Virus record (IMG/VR): IMGVR_UViG_3300005827_000012
Location: 1 to 30,362 of that record
Source: a virus
Length of the DNA: 30,362 bases
Strand: one strand, 5' to 3'
Made by a program: the position numbers and the translations under genes. Shown here one piece after another: positions 14,634-22,097 of this stretch. The notes under the pieces were generated by a model, which saw nothing but the letters and a program-made list of their open reading frames with translations, was not told the origin of the DNA and did no database searches. How positions within the stretch are numbered: the first letter of the stretch is position 1; every line of letters starts with the position of its first letter.

Positions 14634-14663
14634 TACCATTTTACCGACGTTAGCAAAATGGTA
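14634..14663. repeat. 9-bp perfect inverted repeat
   Basis: TACCATTTT (14634-14642) and AAAATGGTA (14655-14663) around a 12-base loop, between the two 62-bp repeats. It may be a protein-binding site or a weak stem-loop; no T-run follows. Confidence 0.5.
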
Positions 14664-14731
14664 TGCAATCGCGGGGCGGGAGCTGATCTATCATCGCTGT
14701 AAACGCATCGAAGCACACTCATGTAAACGCT

Positions 14732-14793
14732 TTACCCGTGCAAGTGTACGCACCGGAGTGAGATCGTGCCTCCTAGAGCTTCCTACGCACGAC
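14732..14793 (+). repeat. 62-bp direct repeat, copy 2
   Basis: Second copy, 253 bp to the right of the first. Sequence between the copies is unrelated to either. Function unknown; such pairs can arise by duplication or mark replication control loci. Confidence 0.85.
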
Positions 14794-15388
14794 CATTTGA
14801 GCTGAAACCGCCCGAAAACCCCGCGCCAGCGCGGTGCGCCCCTCCCGAACCACAAACCAAAATCGCCGCCATTTGAAAATTTTTTGGGGTATTTTTGGGG
14901 TTTTACGGATTTTTCGGAGGGTTTGAGCTTGATCGAGTGAAGCCAATAGTTAAAAAGGTGAGTTGATATGTTCCACGGTCACTTTTCCCCGAGGAAATGG
15001 AGAGGGAGAGGGGAAATTTTAGAAAAATCGGAAATTCCGATATTTTACGGGAAAAGGGGTGACTTCGTGAATAAACATATTAATTTAGATATTTTAATCC
15101 GTTTAGTTTAAGGATAGAGCCGAAATCCTTAATAATCACATACCGTTTAAGGTTAGGAGCGGTTTTAGTTGGAAAATGGCTTAAGGTTTGATGATGTTGT
15201 CCCGTGGCTGAAATGGAGTGATCGGAGTAAAAGCTACAGAGCGATATGTTTTTTCGATCCGTGTTTATTGGGATTTGAGGGGGGGGTACTTCCCCAACCC
15301 CCTACCGCTCCCAGACCCTATAGGGGAGAATTTCCAAATGACTATTTGATTTTTGGTTAAAAAATTTTCAAACGGCGGCGAATTTTTG

Positions 15389-15447
15389 AGGTTATCCGAA
15401 ATCGGTTTAGGTTATCCGAAATCGGACGAGAGGTTATCCGAAATCGG
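15389..15447 (+). repeat. Three 17-bp iterons
   Basis: AGGTTATCCGAAATCGG occurs without mismatch at 15389-15405, 15409-15425 and 15431-15447. The start-to-start spacing is 20 and 22 bases, about two helical turns, so a protein could bind all three on one face. Perfect helically phased direct repeats are typical of plasmid initiator sites. The TTATCC core resembles part of a DnaA box. They sit 67 bp from the end of the CI-like repressor gene. Confidence 0.8.
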
Positions 15448-15471
15448 TCACTACTATAATATTAGTAATCC

Positions 15472-15499
15472 TATAGCATTTTCTAAAGAAAATACTATA
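15472..15499. repeat. 13-bp inverted repeat downstream of the repressor gene
   Basis: TATAGCATTTTCT, two A residues, then AGAAAATACTATA: a 13-bp stem with one mismatch. A shorter palindrome, TACTATAATATTAGTA, lies just left at 15452-15467. It lies 15 bases past the repressor stop, where a terminator could be, but it is AT-rich and lacks a U-tract, so an operator or origin element is equally possible. Confidence 0.5.
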
Positions 15500-15514
15500 C
15501 TAAGCGAAGCCTCT

Positions 15515-15889
15515 TTAGAGCTGTGATAGCTTCTTGAACTCTTCGAGACGGGAAATGACCTGATCGATGAACTCCTTGGGAGCATAGGGCAGTAACTCTA
15601 CGATCCTGATCGAGCGGTTATCACTGAGCAATCCGCTTATCAAGCCTATCTCGTTGAGAGTCTGATCCGCACTTTGAAGCTCCATACTACCAACGCCTGA
15701 TTCAAGCCAGTCTATAGATACGCTCTCATCAACGGATACCTTTCTAAAAACGTCGAGTGGGATGCTCTTGCGTCTTCTCCAAACGCTCACCGTATTTTTA
15801 TCTTTACCAAGCCTCTCTGCGAGGGCGACATCGGTTTTTACACGAAAGACTTTTTTGAGTCTATCAACCTGATCTGCTACATTTTGCAT
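15515..15889 (-). CDS. CI-like phage repressor (HTH)
   Basis: 124 residues. The N-terminal domain (residues 8-55) is a CI/Cro-type helix-turn-helix: DRLKKVFRVKTDVALAERLG, then KDKNTVSVWRRRKSIPLDVF. The DWLESG segment that follows is usual in Bacteriophage CI repressor HTH proteins. The C-terminus is helical and short; there is no S24 autocleavage domain, so induction must work by another route than RecA-triggered self-cleavage. It faces the replication operon across a 111-bp control region and probably maintains lysogeny. Confidence 0.85.
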   Translation of the reverse strand: MQNVADQVDRLKKVFRVKTDVALAERLGKDKNTVSVWRRRKSIPLDVFRKVSVDESVSIDWLESGVGSMELQSADQTLNEIGLISGLLSDNRSIRIVELLPYAPKEFIDQVISRLEEFKKLSQL

Positions 15890-15918
15890 TGGTTCCCCTT
15901 GTATAACTTACATATAAC

Positions 15919-15947
15919 TTGACAAACCTTACAGATTGTACTAGAAT
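15919..15947 (+). promoter_or_regulatory. Rightward early promoter
   Basis: TTGACA (15919-15924), a 17-base spacer and TAGAAT (15942-15947), the best sigma70 promoter in the window. Direct repeats ATAACTT at 15903-15909 and 15914-15920 touch the -35 box and may be repressor operators. It should drive the operon beginning at 16001. Confidence 0.75.
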
Positions 15948-16000
15948 GTCGGTCAAATATGTTTATTATAACACGTTTATTCATACGTGGAGGGAGTGCT

Positions 16001-16237
16001 ATGATCGAGTTTACTGCGAAAAAAGAGTACGAATTGCCTATGACAAAATCAGAGCTTGCAGAGATGTTCAAAGTATCTGAGCGTACCATTAACCGTGAAA
16101 TGTCTGCTGGAAAGATCGGGTTTGTTATGATTGCCGGACGAGCACGTTTTATGGATCATCACATACAGGAGTATATTCGCTCCAATGAAACCGGATATGT
16201 CAGTTCTGAAAACCAAATGGCGGCGAATGCGTCATGA
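16001..16237 (+). CDS. Small HTH protein, Cro/excisionase-like
   Basis: 78 residues from the ATG at 16001, preceded by GGAGG with seven bases between; a longer frame to 15959 has no ribosome site and is rejected. MTKSELAEMFKVSERTINRE and SAGKIGFVMIAGRARFMDHH are a winged HTH of the MerR/AlpA/excisionase class, with the G-K-I-...-R wing pattern. As the first gene of the rightward operon it could play a Cro-like role. A perfect CAAATGGCGGCGAA lies in its last codons. Confidence 0.75.
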   Translation: MIEFTAKKEYELPMTKSELAEMFKVSERTINREMSAGKIGFVMIAGRARFMDHHIQEYIRSNETGYVSSENQMAANAS

Positions 16238-16899
16238 CGTATTTCGGACTGATTAACTATCAAAAAGCGATTGATTGGGATCTTGGGAAAACTACCGTTC
16301 ATCTGATGCCTATTATGGCTGATTTGGAGAGCTGGGCAAATCCGGTAAAATCAAATGACCCCGAAGATAATCGACCGTACTATCTTCTTTACCGCGAAAA
16401 AATTTTAAAAGACGTTCCGTATTTGGGTAGCGTATCCTCCATATCCCGCTCTATTTTAGAGTTGGAGACAAAAGGGATCATAGAGTGCATAAACAAACAC
16501 TACGCCCCAGCCTATCGATTAACAGAAAAGGGATTCACTTGGAAGCGAAAGCCCGAGAGCGAAAACCCAAATGACGGCGAATCTCCCGAACAAACTGCAC
16601 AACCAAAAACACCTTCAAAAGAGCGCAAAAAAAATAAATTCGTCCTACCTTCCAAAAAAAGAGCAGAGGATCTATCTAAAGAATATATGGATGATTTGTT
16701 TAAATCCGCAATTGATATGGCAAACAAACGCAATATTCCAAACGCGAAAGAGGAGTTTGAGAAGTTTTTGGAACATCACTCTAAACATGGGAATAAATGG
16801 GCTAACTGGCTCAGTGCGTTTTCGACATGGTGCCGAAATAACAAAAAGTTCAATGAACCAAATGGCGGAGAAAAAGATGAAAACGGGTTATACCAATGA
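16234..16899 (+). CDS. O-like phage replication initiator (winged helix)
   Basis: 221 residues; the ATG overlaps the upstream stop (ATGA). Residues 1-110 form a winged helix of the phage replication organiser type (KTTVHLMPIMADLESWANPV, YLGSVSSISRSILELETKGI). A disordered linker rich in Pro, Glu and Lys follows (about 110-150). The C-terminus has FEKFLEHHSKHGNKWANWLS followed by AFSTWCRNNKKF, the W-x2-AF-x2-W-xxN motif of helicase-loader or DnaT-like tails. It should open an origin and recruit the helicase encoded two genes later. Two CAAATGRCGGMGAA repeats lie inside it, as expected for a gene that holds part of its own origin. Confidence 0.75.
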   Translation: MTYFGLINYQKAIDWDLGKTTVHLMPIMADLESWANPVKSNDPEDNRPYYLLYREKILKDVPYLGSVSSISRSILELETKGIIECINKHYAPAYRLTEKGFTWKRKPESENPNDGESPEQTAQPKTPSKERKKNKFVLPSKKRAEDLSKEYMDDLFKSAIDMANKRNIPNAKEEFEKFLEHHSKHGNKWANWLSAFSTWCRNNKKFNEPNGGEKDENGLYQ

Positions 16900-17336
16900 T
16901 CCGGTTGCTTGAGGGGCTTGTGTTGCTAAAAGAGATAGACAAAATCGAAGGGTTGGTTTATACCTCGGATGATCTTAGAAAAATGTACCCTGATAAAATC
17001 GTTGTGATCCGCCGTACCTCTTTTATCTATCGATCCGTGTTATGCGAGAGAGCGGCAGCACTGGCGACCAATCTCGATGATTATGTACAGCTAGGGGAAC
17101 TCGCGGAGCAAACGCGGGTTAAGAAAGACCTAATACAAGAGCGTATTTGGTTTATGCAGAAAACAAAAGCCGAATTTTTTGATTATATCACCCTGTGCGG
17201 GATGCACTTTGTCAAACTCGATGATGAGTTTAAATATCTGTTCCAAAACTATATCCCGTTTCACGCAAACTCAGGGGATGTGAATATTATCCGGCATTGC
17301 AAACTGTTGGGCGATATCCGATTGGCGTTTTACTGA
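16896..17336 (+). CDS. Hypothetical replication-operon protein
   Basis: 146 residues, coupled to the initiator gene by an ATGA overlap. Not recognised. It is mostly helical (SVLCERAAALATNLDDYVQL, GELAEQTRVKKDLIQERIWF) with a basic N-terminal third. The segment AEQTRVKKDLIQERI could be a second HTH. Its place between initiator and helicase suggests a loader or accessory factor. Confidence 0.65.
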   Translation: MIRLLEGLVLLKEIDKIEGLVYTSDDLRKMYPDKIVVIRRTSFIYRSVLCERAAALATNLDDYVQLGELAEQTRVKKDLIQERIWFMQKTKAEFFDYITLCGMHFVKLDDEFKYLFQNYIPFHANSGDVNIIRHCKLLGDIRLAFY

Positions 17337-17536
17337 TGGCTACCAATACTGAATGGATCAGTCCAAAAGCATTTTCAGAAGAGTTCGGAATGGCTCTGAG
17401 CACCCAAGCCAAATACCGAAGAGAGAAAGGGTTGCCGTATTCAAAAATCGGAGGGTTTATCCTCTATAGCCGCACAAAGATTTATGAATGGCTGGATAAG
17501 CATACGATCACAAGAACTGAGGGGGTTTTGGGATGA
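17336..17536 (+). CDS. Excisionase-like HTH protein
   Basis: 66 residues from the ATG at 17336 (TGATG overlap); a TTG at 17297 is rejected. WISPKAFSEEFGMALSTQAK, YRREKGLPYSKIGGFILYSR and TKIYEWLDKH form the winged HTH of group 17 (excisionase / MerR-like) proteins, with the typical GLPYxKxGG wing. It may be the excisionase for the integrase at 2714 or a regulator. It is distant from the integrase, which weakens the excisionase reading. Confidence 0.7.
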   Translation: MATNTEWISPKAFSEEFGMALSTQAKYRREKGLPYSKIGGFILYSRTKIYEWLDKHTITRTEGVLG

Positions 17537-18897
17537 ATAACATAGAGACGATACGAGCTTCGATTTTATCATCGATCCTCCGTGCTCATGTCTACAGCAA
17601 CGTTAATCTAAACGTCGTTATGACTAGCGGGTTGGCTAAAGAATGGTTTGAGCATCCGGCTCATGCGTCTATGTTTGAGGTTATGAAGCTGCTTTATGAG
17701 CGGGGAACCGGATTTGATGATATTGTTATCATCGACTACATGGAAAAAAGCGGGAACAAAGACGCTCAGGATGTGATGCTCTCCATCATGGCGCAACCCG
17801 CCCTGCCTCATTCGGTGGTGATGGAGTACATCGGGATACTCAAAGAGCACCATGCTATCAAATTAATTGAGAAGCTAAAGGGAGAAATAGAGAAAATGCT
17901 CCTCGATGATAACCGAAAATCGGATGTAATGATCCAAGTGATCCAAAACTCTATCGATCAGTATGTGTCGGTATCCAATACCTCTGCTACTCGAAGTCTA
18001 CGCGATGTTCGTGAGGATAGATTATCTCCCAATAAACCTCCTATCGAGCGGATAGCAACTCATATACCGTTTATCGATACGGTATTGACCGATAAAAAAG
18101 GTCGTATCGGGTTTAGAAATGAGGGGTTAATATTTATCAGCGGTCTCAAACAATCGGGTAAAACCTTTATCGCTACCAAGATCATCGAAAACGTATCTAA
18201 AGATCATCCGGTATTGTTCGGGTCGATGGAGTTCGGGGAAGATTTGTACGATGAAAATATTGAAGAACAAGAGAATGACGGGTTTTGGGATGGAAACATC
18301 GACAATATCTATACCTTTGACAGTATCTATGAAGTACACGCCATCGCCGCTGAGATACGGCTACAGCATAAGCTGCGCGGAATCAAACTCGCTGTACTCG
18401 ATTCAATGCTACGGATCACCAACAGCAACCCCGATTTAAAGACCGATGAAAAACGGATCAGTGAGACGTTTTCGATACTAGGGAGACTCTCAAAAGAGTT
18501 GAAGATACCTATCATCGTGATCGTGCAAAGCTCTAAAGAGGATTTGAAAAGCTCTATGATCTCCGTCAAGGGATCAATGAGTGCGGATCATGAGGCGTAT
18601 GTGTGGTTCCATCTAACCAAGACCAATCCAAAAGATCACGAGGATGAGTTACGTACCGTTATTTGGAATAAAAACAAAGATACGATGAAACATCCGAAAC
18701 AGCATCTCATGTTCGTTCCTCAAACGTGTGATTTTTACCGTGTGGAGTTTGATGCTCAAAATAATATGACAGCTCTTGATAAAAACTATCGAAGACCTGC
18801 TCCACAAATAGTTTATGAAGAGAAGAAATATACACTACAACCGGAAGAGGAGTCGTTTAGCACTCCATCATTTTTATTTGCAGGAGACGATGATTAA
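17533..18897 (+). CDS. DnaB-like replicative helicase
   Basis: 454 residues. The N-terminal 110 residues look like the helical DnaB N domain. The C-terminal RecA-fold shows Walker A G204-LKQSGKT, the LFGSMEF segment after it, Walker B LAVLDS near 286-291, and VIVQSSKED like the DnaB H3 region. The protein should form a 5'-3' hexameric helicase and work with the phage primase from the leftward operon. It is shorter in the linker than cellular DnaB and has an acidic tail, FAGDDD. Coupled to the previous gene by ATGA. Confidence 0.88.
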   Translation: MNNIETIRASILSSILRAHVYSNVNLNVVMTSGLAKEWFEHPAHASMFEVMKLLYERGTGFDDIVIIDYMEKSGNKDAQDVMLSIMAQPALPHSVVMEYIGILKEHHAIKLIEKLKGEIEKMLLDDNRKSDVMIQVIQNSIDQYVSVSNTSATRSLRDVREDRLSPNKPPIERIATHIPFIDTVLTDKKGRIGFRNEGLIFISGLKQSGKTFIATKIIENVSKDHPVLFGSMEFGEDLYDENIEEQENDGFWDGNIDNIYTFDSIYEVHAIAAEIRLQHKLRGIKLAVLDSMLRITNSNPDLKTDEKRISETFSILGRLSKELKIPIIVIVQSSKEDLKSSMISVKGSMSADHEAYVWFHLTKTNPKDHEDELRTVIWNKNKDTMKHPKQHLMFVPQTCDFYRVEFDAQNNMTALDKNYRRPAPQIVYEEKKYTLQPEEESFSTPSFLFAGDDD

Positions 18898-18980
18898 TGA
18901 CGACAAAAGAGAAAAAGAAGTTGCGTAAAAAGCGCATGGATCGACTTAAAAACAAAGGGGAAAATAATGGCACGAAATAA
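18897..18980 (+). CDS. Predicted 27-residue basic microprotein
   Basis: MTTKEKKKLRKKRMDRLKNK followed by GENNGTK. Its ATG overlaps the helicase stop (TAATG) and its end overlaps the next gene by 14 bases, so coupled translation is likely. The peptide is almost pure Lys/Arg in its first 20 residues and could bind nucleic acid. It may also act only to carry ribosomes to the next start. Confidence 0.4.
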   Translation: MTTKEKKKLRKKRMDRLKNKGENNGTK

Positions 18981-19329
18981 ATTTAGCGGGATGAATCTCG
19001 AAGAGGTTGAAACTAAATATAGAGAATTAATTTCAATAATGAACTCAGGTATAGAACACCCACCACTTGAGGTTGTAAAGTTCAATAGAGATTTTGCAGA
19101 TGTTGTCGAGATGTATTATGCTCTGCAAAATAACATCCCTATCGAAAATATCGAAAATCAGTTTTACGGTGTTTCGGTGCATGATATCGCTATCCGATAT
19201 AACGATCTTGTAGAAGAGTTGGCGGATATGGGTGATGAAACTCCATCGAGCGTATTTGCGGATCGGTATCGAGAGTTGGCGGATTGTTTGGAGATGATCG
19301 GTGAACTCGAAGAGAAGTCGGAGGGTTAA
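18967..19329 (+). CDS. Hypothetical protein with an internal duplication
   Basis: 120 residues, acidic and helical. The two halves look related: KYRELISIMNSGIEHPPLEV with FNRDFADVVEMYYAL near residues 16-55, and RYNDLVEELADMGDETPSSV with YRELADCLEMIGEL near 77-115. Each half would be a helical hairpin. No family is recognised. It lies between helicase and SSB genes, so a replication accessory role is plausible. Confidence 0.65.
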   Translation: MARNKFSGMNLEEVETKYRELISIMNSGIEHPPLEVVKFNRDFADVVEMYYALQNNIPIENIENQFYGVSVHDIAIRYNDLVEELADMGDETPSSVFADRYRELADCLEMIGELEEKSEG

Positions 19330-19331
19330 TC

Positions 19332-19931
19332 ATGGATATCGGGAAAGTCTATAAAGATCAGTACAAGCATAAAGTTAGCGGGGATATGATCGATACGATC
19401 ATTATGGATATCCGTACTATTACCGTGATGAAGAGTTTTACTATCTCAGTGAATGTTCTAAAATTTCCCTCGGGAAAAATAGGATCGGCTATCGCTGAGG
19501 GGAAAGAGGATCACCCTGATTATCATATTTGGGCGAACTTTAGTAAACGTGGTGAGAGTCTGCCGTCTCAAATGGTGGGTAATCTCTATAATAAAAAATC
19601 AGATGATGGGGTGAACTATAAAAAAGGGCATATCTTTGACCCGTTTGTATCGCCTCATAAAATCTATTTTGCGCTGTTCGCCGTTAAAGATGATCGTAAA
19701 ATCAATGATAAGCATATTTTTAATGTCGTTGCAGAGCCTCAAAAAGTTCAAAGGAACACCTATCAAGATCACAATGCAGCAGCCGTTCCGAATTATGGTA
19801 ATGAAGATATGTGGGCAGGTCAAGGCGAAGAGACTCCATCATCGGTTATGACTACCGCAAGCGGAACCAACGTACCCGTATATGTCAATCCTCCTATAGA
19901 TGATATCAAAGAAGATGAGATACCGTTTTAG
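19332..19931 (+). CDS. SSB-like single-stranded DNA-binding protein
   Basis: 199 residues. The best evidence is the C-terminal tip DDIKEDEIPF, close to the DDDIPF tip by which bacterial SSB recruits partner proteins, after a disordered linker (about 140-190). The N-terminal 130 residues are beta-rich, consistent with a divergent OB-fold, but I cannot align them to SSB by eye. It should protect ssDNA at the replication fork. A perfect TTTCCCTCGGGAAA lies within the gene and encodes FPSGK. The terminase ATG follows the stop directly. Confidence 0.75.
   Translation: MDIGKVYKDQYKHKVSGDMIDTIIMDIRTITVMKSFTISVNVLKFPSGKIGSAIAEGKEDHPDYHIWANFSKRGESLPSQMVGNLYNKKSDDGVNYKKGHIFDPFVSPHKIYFALFAVKDDRKINDKHIFNVVAEPQKVQRNTYQDHNAAAVPNYGNEDMWAGQGEETPSSVMTTASGTNVPVYVNPPIDDIKEDEIPF
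19464..19477. repeat. parS-like 14-bp site 4 (in the SSB-like gene)
   Basis: TTTCCCTCGGGAAA on the strand that codes here, whereas the first three lie in minus-strand genes; the orientation relative to the genome is the same for all four. Confidence 0.65.
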
Positions 19932-21488
19932 ATGATCGATGCGATTGCGGAGGCGTTAGCCAAAAAGAAAGCGGAGCCTATACTATGGGAGATGTGCCGA
20001 CGAAACTTTCTATCTTTCGGTCGGTATATCTTTGATGAGCAGTATAAAAACCCGCTCTTAGAGGGGTGGTATCATACCCTCATCTGCAAGGCTATGGAGA
20101 AAGTAGCCAGCGGTGAGATCAAACGGCTCATTATCAATATGCCTCCATCGTATCAAAAAACAGAGTTTGCGGTGCGGTTGTTCGTGCCGTGGTTTTTAGG
20201 GAACTATCCCAAAAAGAGAGTTATCTATACCTCGTACTCCGATGATCTCGCACACAAAACCCCCAGTGAAGTAAAAGATATCATCACCTCCCCCGTCTAT
20301 AAAAACATATTCCCAAACAATAAACTCGGTCGTAAAACAGCCGATACGGAGTGGTATTTGGAATCAAGCGGAGGGATGTACAGTACGACTATCGGAGGGG
20401 CTATTACCGGATTTCACGGGAATGTTATCATCATCGACGACCCGATGAAAGCGGCAGAAAAAAACTCTAAACCCGCCCGTGATACGGTTAAAAACTTCTA
20501 TACCGGAAGTATCCTATCACGGCTGCGTAATGATGATCCGAACAGTGCCATCGTTATCATCATGCAGCGTCTCCATGAAGATGATCTAGTCGGGTATCTG
20601 CTCGAAGAAGAGAAAGGGATATGGACGCATATCAATATCACCGGAATCGAAGATCGAGAGATTGTTTATGAGTTTTATGATTTTTATTATCTCCGAAGAG
20701 CACGGGAACCGCTGAACGACAAGCTCGAAGATGAAGAAGCGTTGGATCTCAAAAAAGCGGGGATGCGGGATGATTGGTATCCGCAGTATCTACAAGATCC
20801 GCGAACGATAGAGACGGGGTATGTTACCGATGCAGATTTTACCTATGTCGCCAAGTGGGAACTCACAGAGGATAATAAGTGTATCAGTATCGATCCGGCT
20901 CAAAGTATCAAAGAGACTTCCGATAATCGCGCCATTAGCTTAGTCGGTGTTTGTTTGAAAGATGAAATAGAGCTTTATAATGTCTATGGTACATGGTACG
21001 GCAAATGGTCAAATGATGAGTTTACCGATATGATTATCACTATTATGGCAGATAACCTAGGGGTTCCGGTGTTTATGGAGAGTTCCGGTGGAGGGATTAT
21101 CACGGAACAAAATCTACGTTTGAAACTCCCAAAGGTAAACGCAAGACGAAAACAAGACGGACTCCCCGCTATAACCAATAAAATCAAACTCTTCAACCCT
21201 AAAACCAGTATCTCCAAAAATCAGAAACTCGATAACAGTATCAGCCTTTATCTCAAAAATCATCAGATACGGTTCGTGATCGGAGGAGCCGGACAAGATC
21301 AGCCGAAGCGAGAGTACAAAGCATTTCATCCTGAGCGAGATTCCAAAGAAGACGACTGTATGGAGACTATCGCCAATGTCACTGAAAATGATTTCATCAA
21401 ACCAAAGGTGATAAAAGAGGCTAAACCGATCAATATCCCACGCCCTAATCAGGTTGGTAGACAGATGCACGGAAAGTACAGAGTTTAA
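19932..21488 (+). CDS. terL: Phage terminase large subunit
   Basis: 518 residues, the usual length. The ATPase domain has the adenine-pocket region FLSFGRYIFDEQYKN, a terminase-type Walker A, P71-PSYQKTE, and Walker B VIIIDDP at 164-170; IVIIMQRLHEDDLVG is the coupling motif region. The nuclease domain begins around CISIDPAQS (metal-binding Asp) and continues to DDCMETIANV near the C-terminus. It packages DNA into procapsids as motor and nuclease. The cognate small subunit is not next to it; the HTH gene at 1709 is a candidate. The gene ends the replication operon and is followed by 78 bases without a gene. Confidence 0.95.
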   Translation: MIDAIAEALAKKKAEPILWEMCRRNFLSFGRYIFDEQYKNPLLEGWYHTLICKAMEKVASGEIKRLIINMPPSYQKTEFAVRLFVPWFLGNYPKKRVIYTSYSDDLAHKTPSEVKDIITSPVYKNIFPNNKLGRKTADTEWYLESSGGMYSTTIGGAITGFHGNVIIIDDPMKAAEKNSKPARDTVKNFYTGSILSRLRNDDPNSAIVIIMQRLHEDDLVGYLLEEEKGIWTHINITGIEDREIVYEFYDFYYLRRAREPLNDKLEDEEALDLKKAGMRDDWYPQYLQDPRTIETGYVTDADFTYVAKWELTEDNKCISIDPAQSIKETSDNRAISLVGVCLKDEIELYNVYGTWYGKWSNDEFTDMIITIMADNLGVPVFMESSGGGIITEQNLRLKLPKVNARRKQDGLPAITNKIKLFNPKTSISKNQKLDNSISLYLKNHQIRFVIGGAGQDQPKREYKAFHPERDSKEDDCMETIANVTENDFIKPKVIKEAKPINIPRPNQVGRQMHGKYRV

Positions 21489-21566
21489 AACTCCCTTTTT
21501 TTCAGCCCACCTACGCGGATTTTACTCGTTAAAATTTTCTCATAATCAAAAAGGGCGTAACGCTGT

Positions 21567-22097
21567 ATGAGAAAAGTATCTTTTAACATTACAAAGCTCG
21601 GTCTTGTGATCGGCAATACTATCAATGTTAAACTCATCGACAGCGTTGGAAAACCTACTATGTCCACTTTTGGATATGTATGCGATCAAAACATCACCCT
21701 TTCCTCAACGACCCAAGAGATAGAGTTGTTGGAAAATGAGTATATGGCTCATCAGACACGCTATAAAATAACCCTACCTAACTCCCTAAATTTTACGTTT
21801 GTTGTTCCAGTATCCAATGATACTACTGCCCCGCATGATCTCCTGTCGCTTTTAAATATCGGCTGCATTTATGGAATTATAGATGTCAGAGAGAGACGCT
21901 TAGCGGATGATTTTGTCGAGAAATTGGAGCTTTATTTCACGGGGGAAAATCCGCATTTCAGCGAATCACAAAAAGCGGTTGTGCAGCTGTATGAATATTT
22001 CGCGGATGATGTGTTCGGAACACCCGCAACCATCGACATCATGCAAATGATGGATGAATACCTAGCAACCCTAACAGGAGACACAACCAATGCCTAA
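21567..22097 (+). CDS. Hypothetical protein upstream of the tail fibre
   Basis: 176 residues, not recognised. The first 90 residues are beta-rich (MRKVSFNITKLGLVIGNTIN, ITLSSTTQEIELLENEYM), as in baseplate or fibre-attached proteins, and the C-terminus is helical (SESQKAVVQLYEYFADDV). It overlaps the tail fibre gene by eight bases, so a structural role in the same tail part is likely. AAAGGG lies upstream of the ATG. Confidence 0.65.
   Translation: MRKVSFNITKLGLVIGNTINVKLIDSVGKPTMSTFGYVCDQNITLSSTTQEIELLENEYMAHQTRYKITLPNSLNFTFVVPVSNDTTAPHDLLSLLNIGCIYGIIDVRERRLADDFVEKLELYFTGENPHFSESQKAVVQLYEYFADDVFGTPATIDIMQMMDEYLATLTGDTTNA

Larger units (their letters stand above)
14404..15514. other. Gene-poor repeat region, candidate replication origin
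   Basis: About 1.1 kb with no convincing gene. It holds a 62-bp imperfect direct repeat, a TACCATTTT inverted repeat, a CCGCG-CCAG-CGCGG hairpin (14821-14834), AT-rich tracts around 15070-15110, a G-run followed by CCCTATAGGG (about 15280-15330), three 17-bp iterons and a 28-bp inverted repeat. A 47-codon plus-strand ORF at 14968-15111 has AAGG upstream and could be real, but has no other support. The mixture of iterons and AT-rich DNA beside an initiator operon suggests a plasmid-type origin. Confidence 0.5.
14611..16872. repeat. Six dispersed copies of CAAAYGRCGGMGAA
   Basis: The 14-mer is seen at 14611-14624 (minus, CAAATGGCGGCGAA), 14862-14875 (minus, one end mismatch), 15369-15382 (plus, CAAACGGCGGCGAA), 16214-16227 (plus, perfect), 16568-16581 (plus, CAAATGACGGCGAA) and 16859-16872 (plus, CAAATGGCGGAGAA). 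The last three lie inside coding sequence but in two different frames (QMAAN versus PNDGE and PNGGE), so the similarity is likely kept at the DNA level. They cluster in the origin-like region and the initiator gene, as do the origin iterons in O genes of lambdoid phages. Confidence 0.6.

Noticed and set aside
14457-14722. Overlapping ORFs on both strands
   Set aside because: They cover one copy of the 62-bp repeat and an inverted repeat, have no ribosome sites and give Cys/Arg-rich unstructured translations.
14984-14997. TTTCCCCGAGGAAA as a fifth parS-like site
   Set aside because: It differs from the 14-mer at three central or inner positions in either orientation, so it was not counted.
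15169-15360. 63-codon plus-strand ORF in the gene-poor region
   Set aside because: TTG start, no ribosome site, Pro-rich low-complexity end across a G/C-run region; composition not gene-like.
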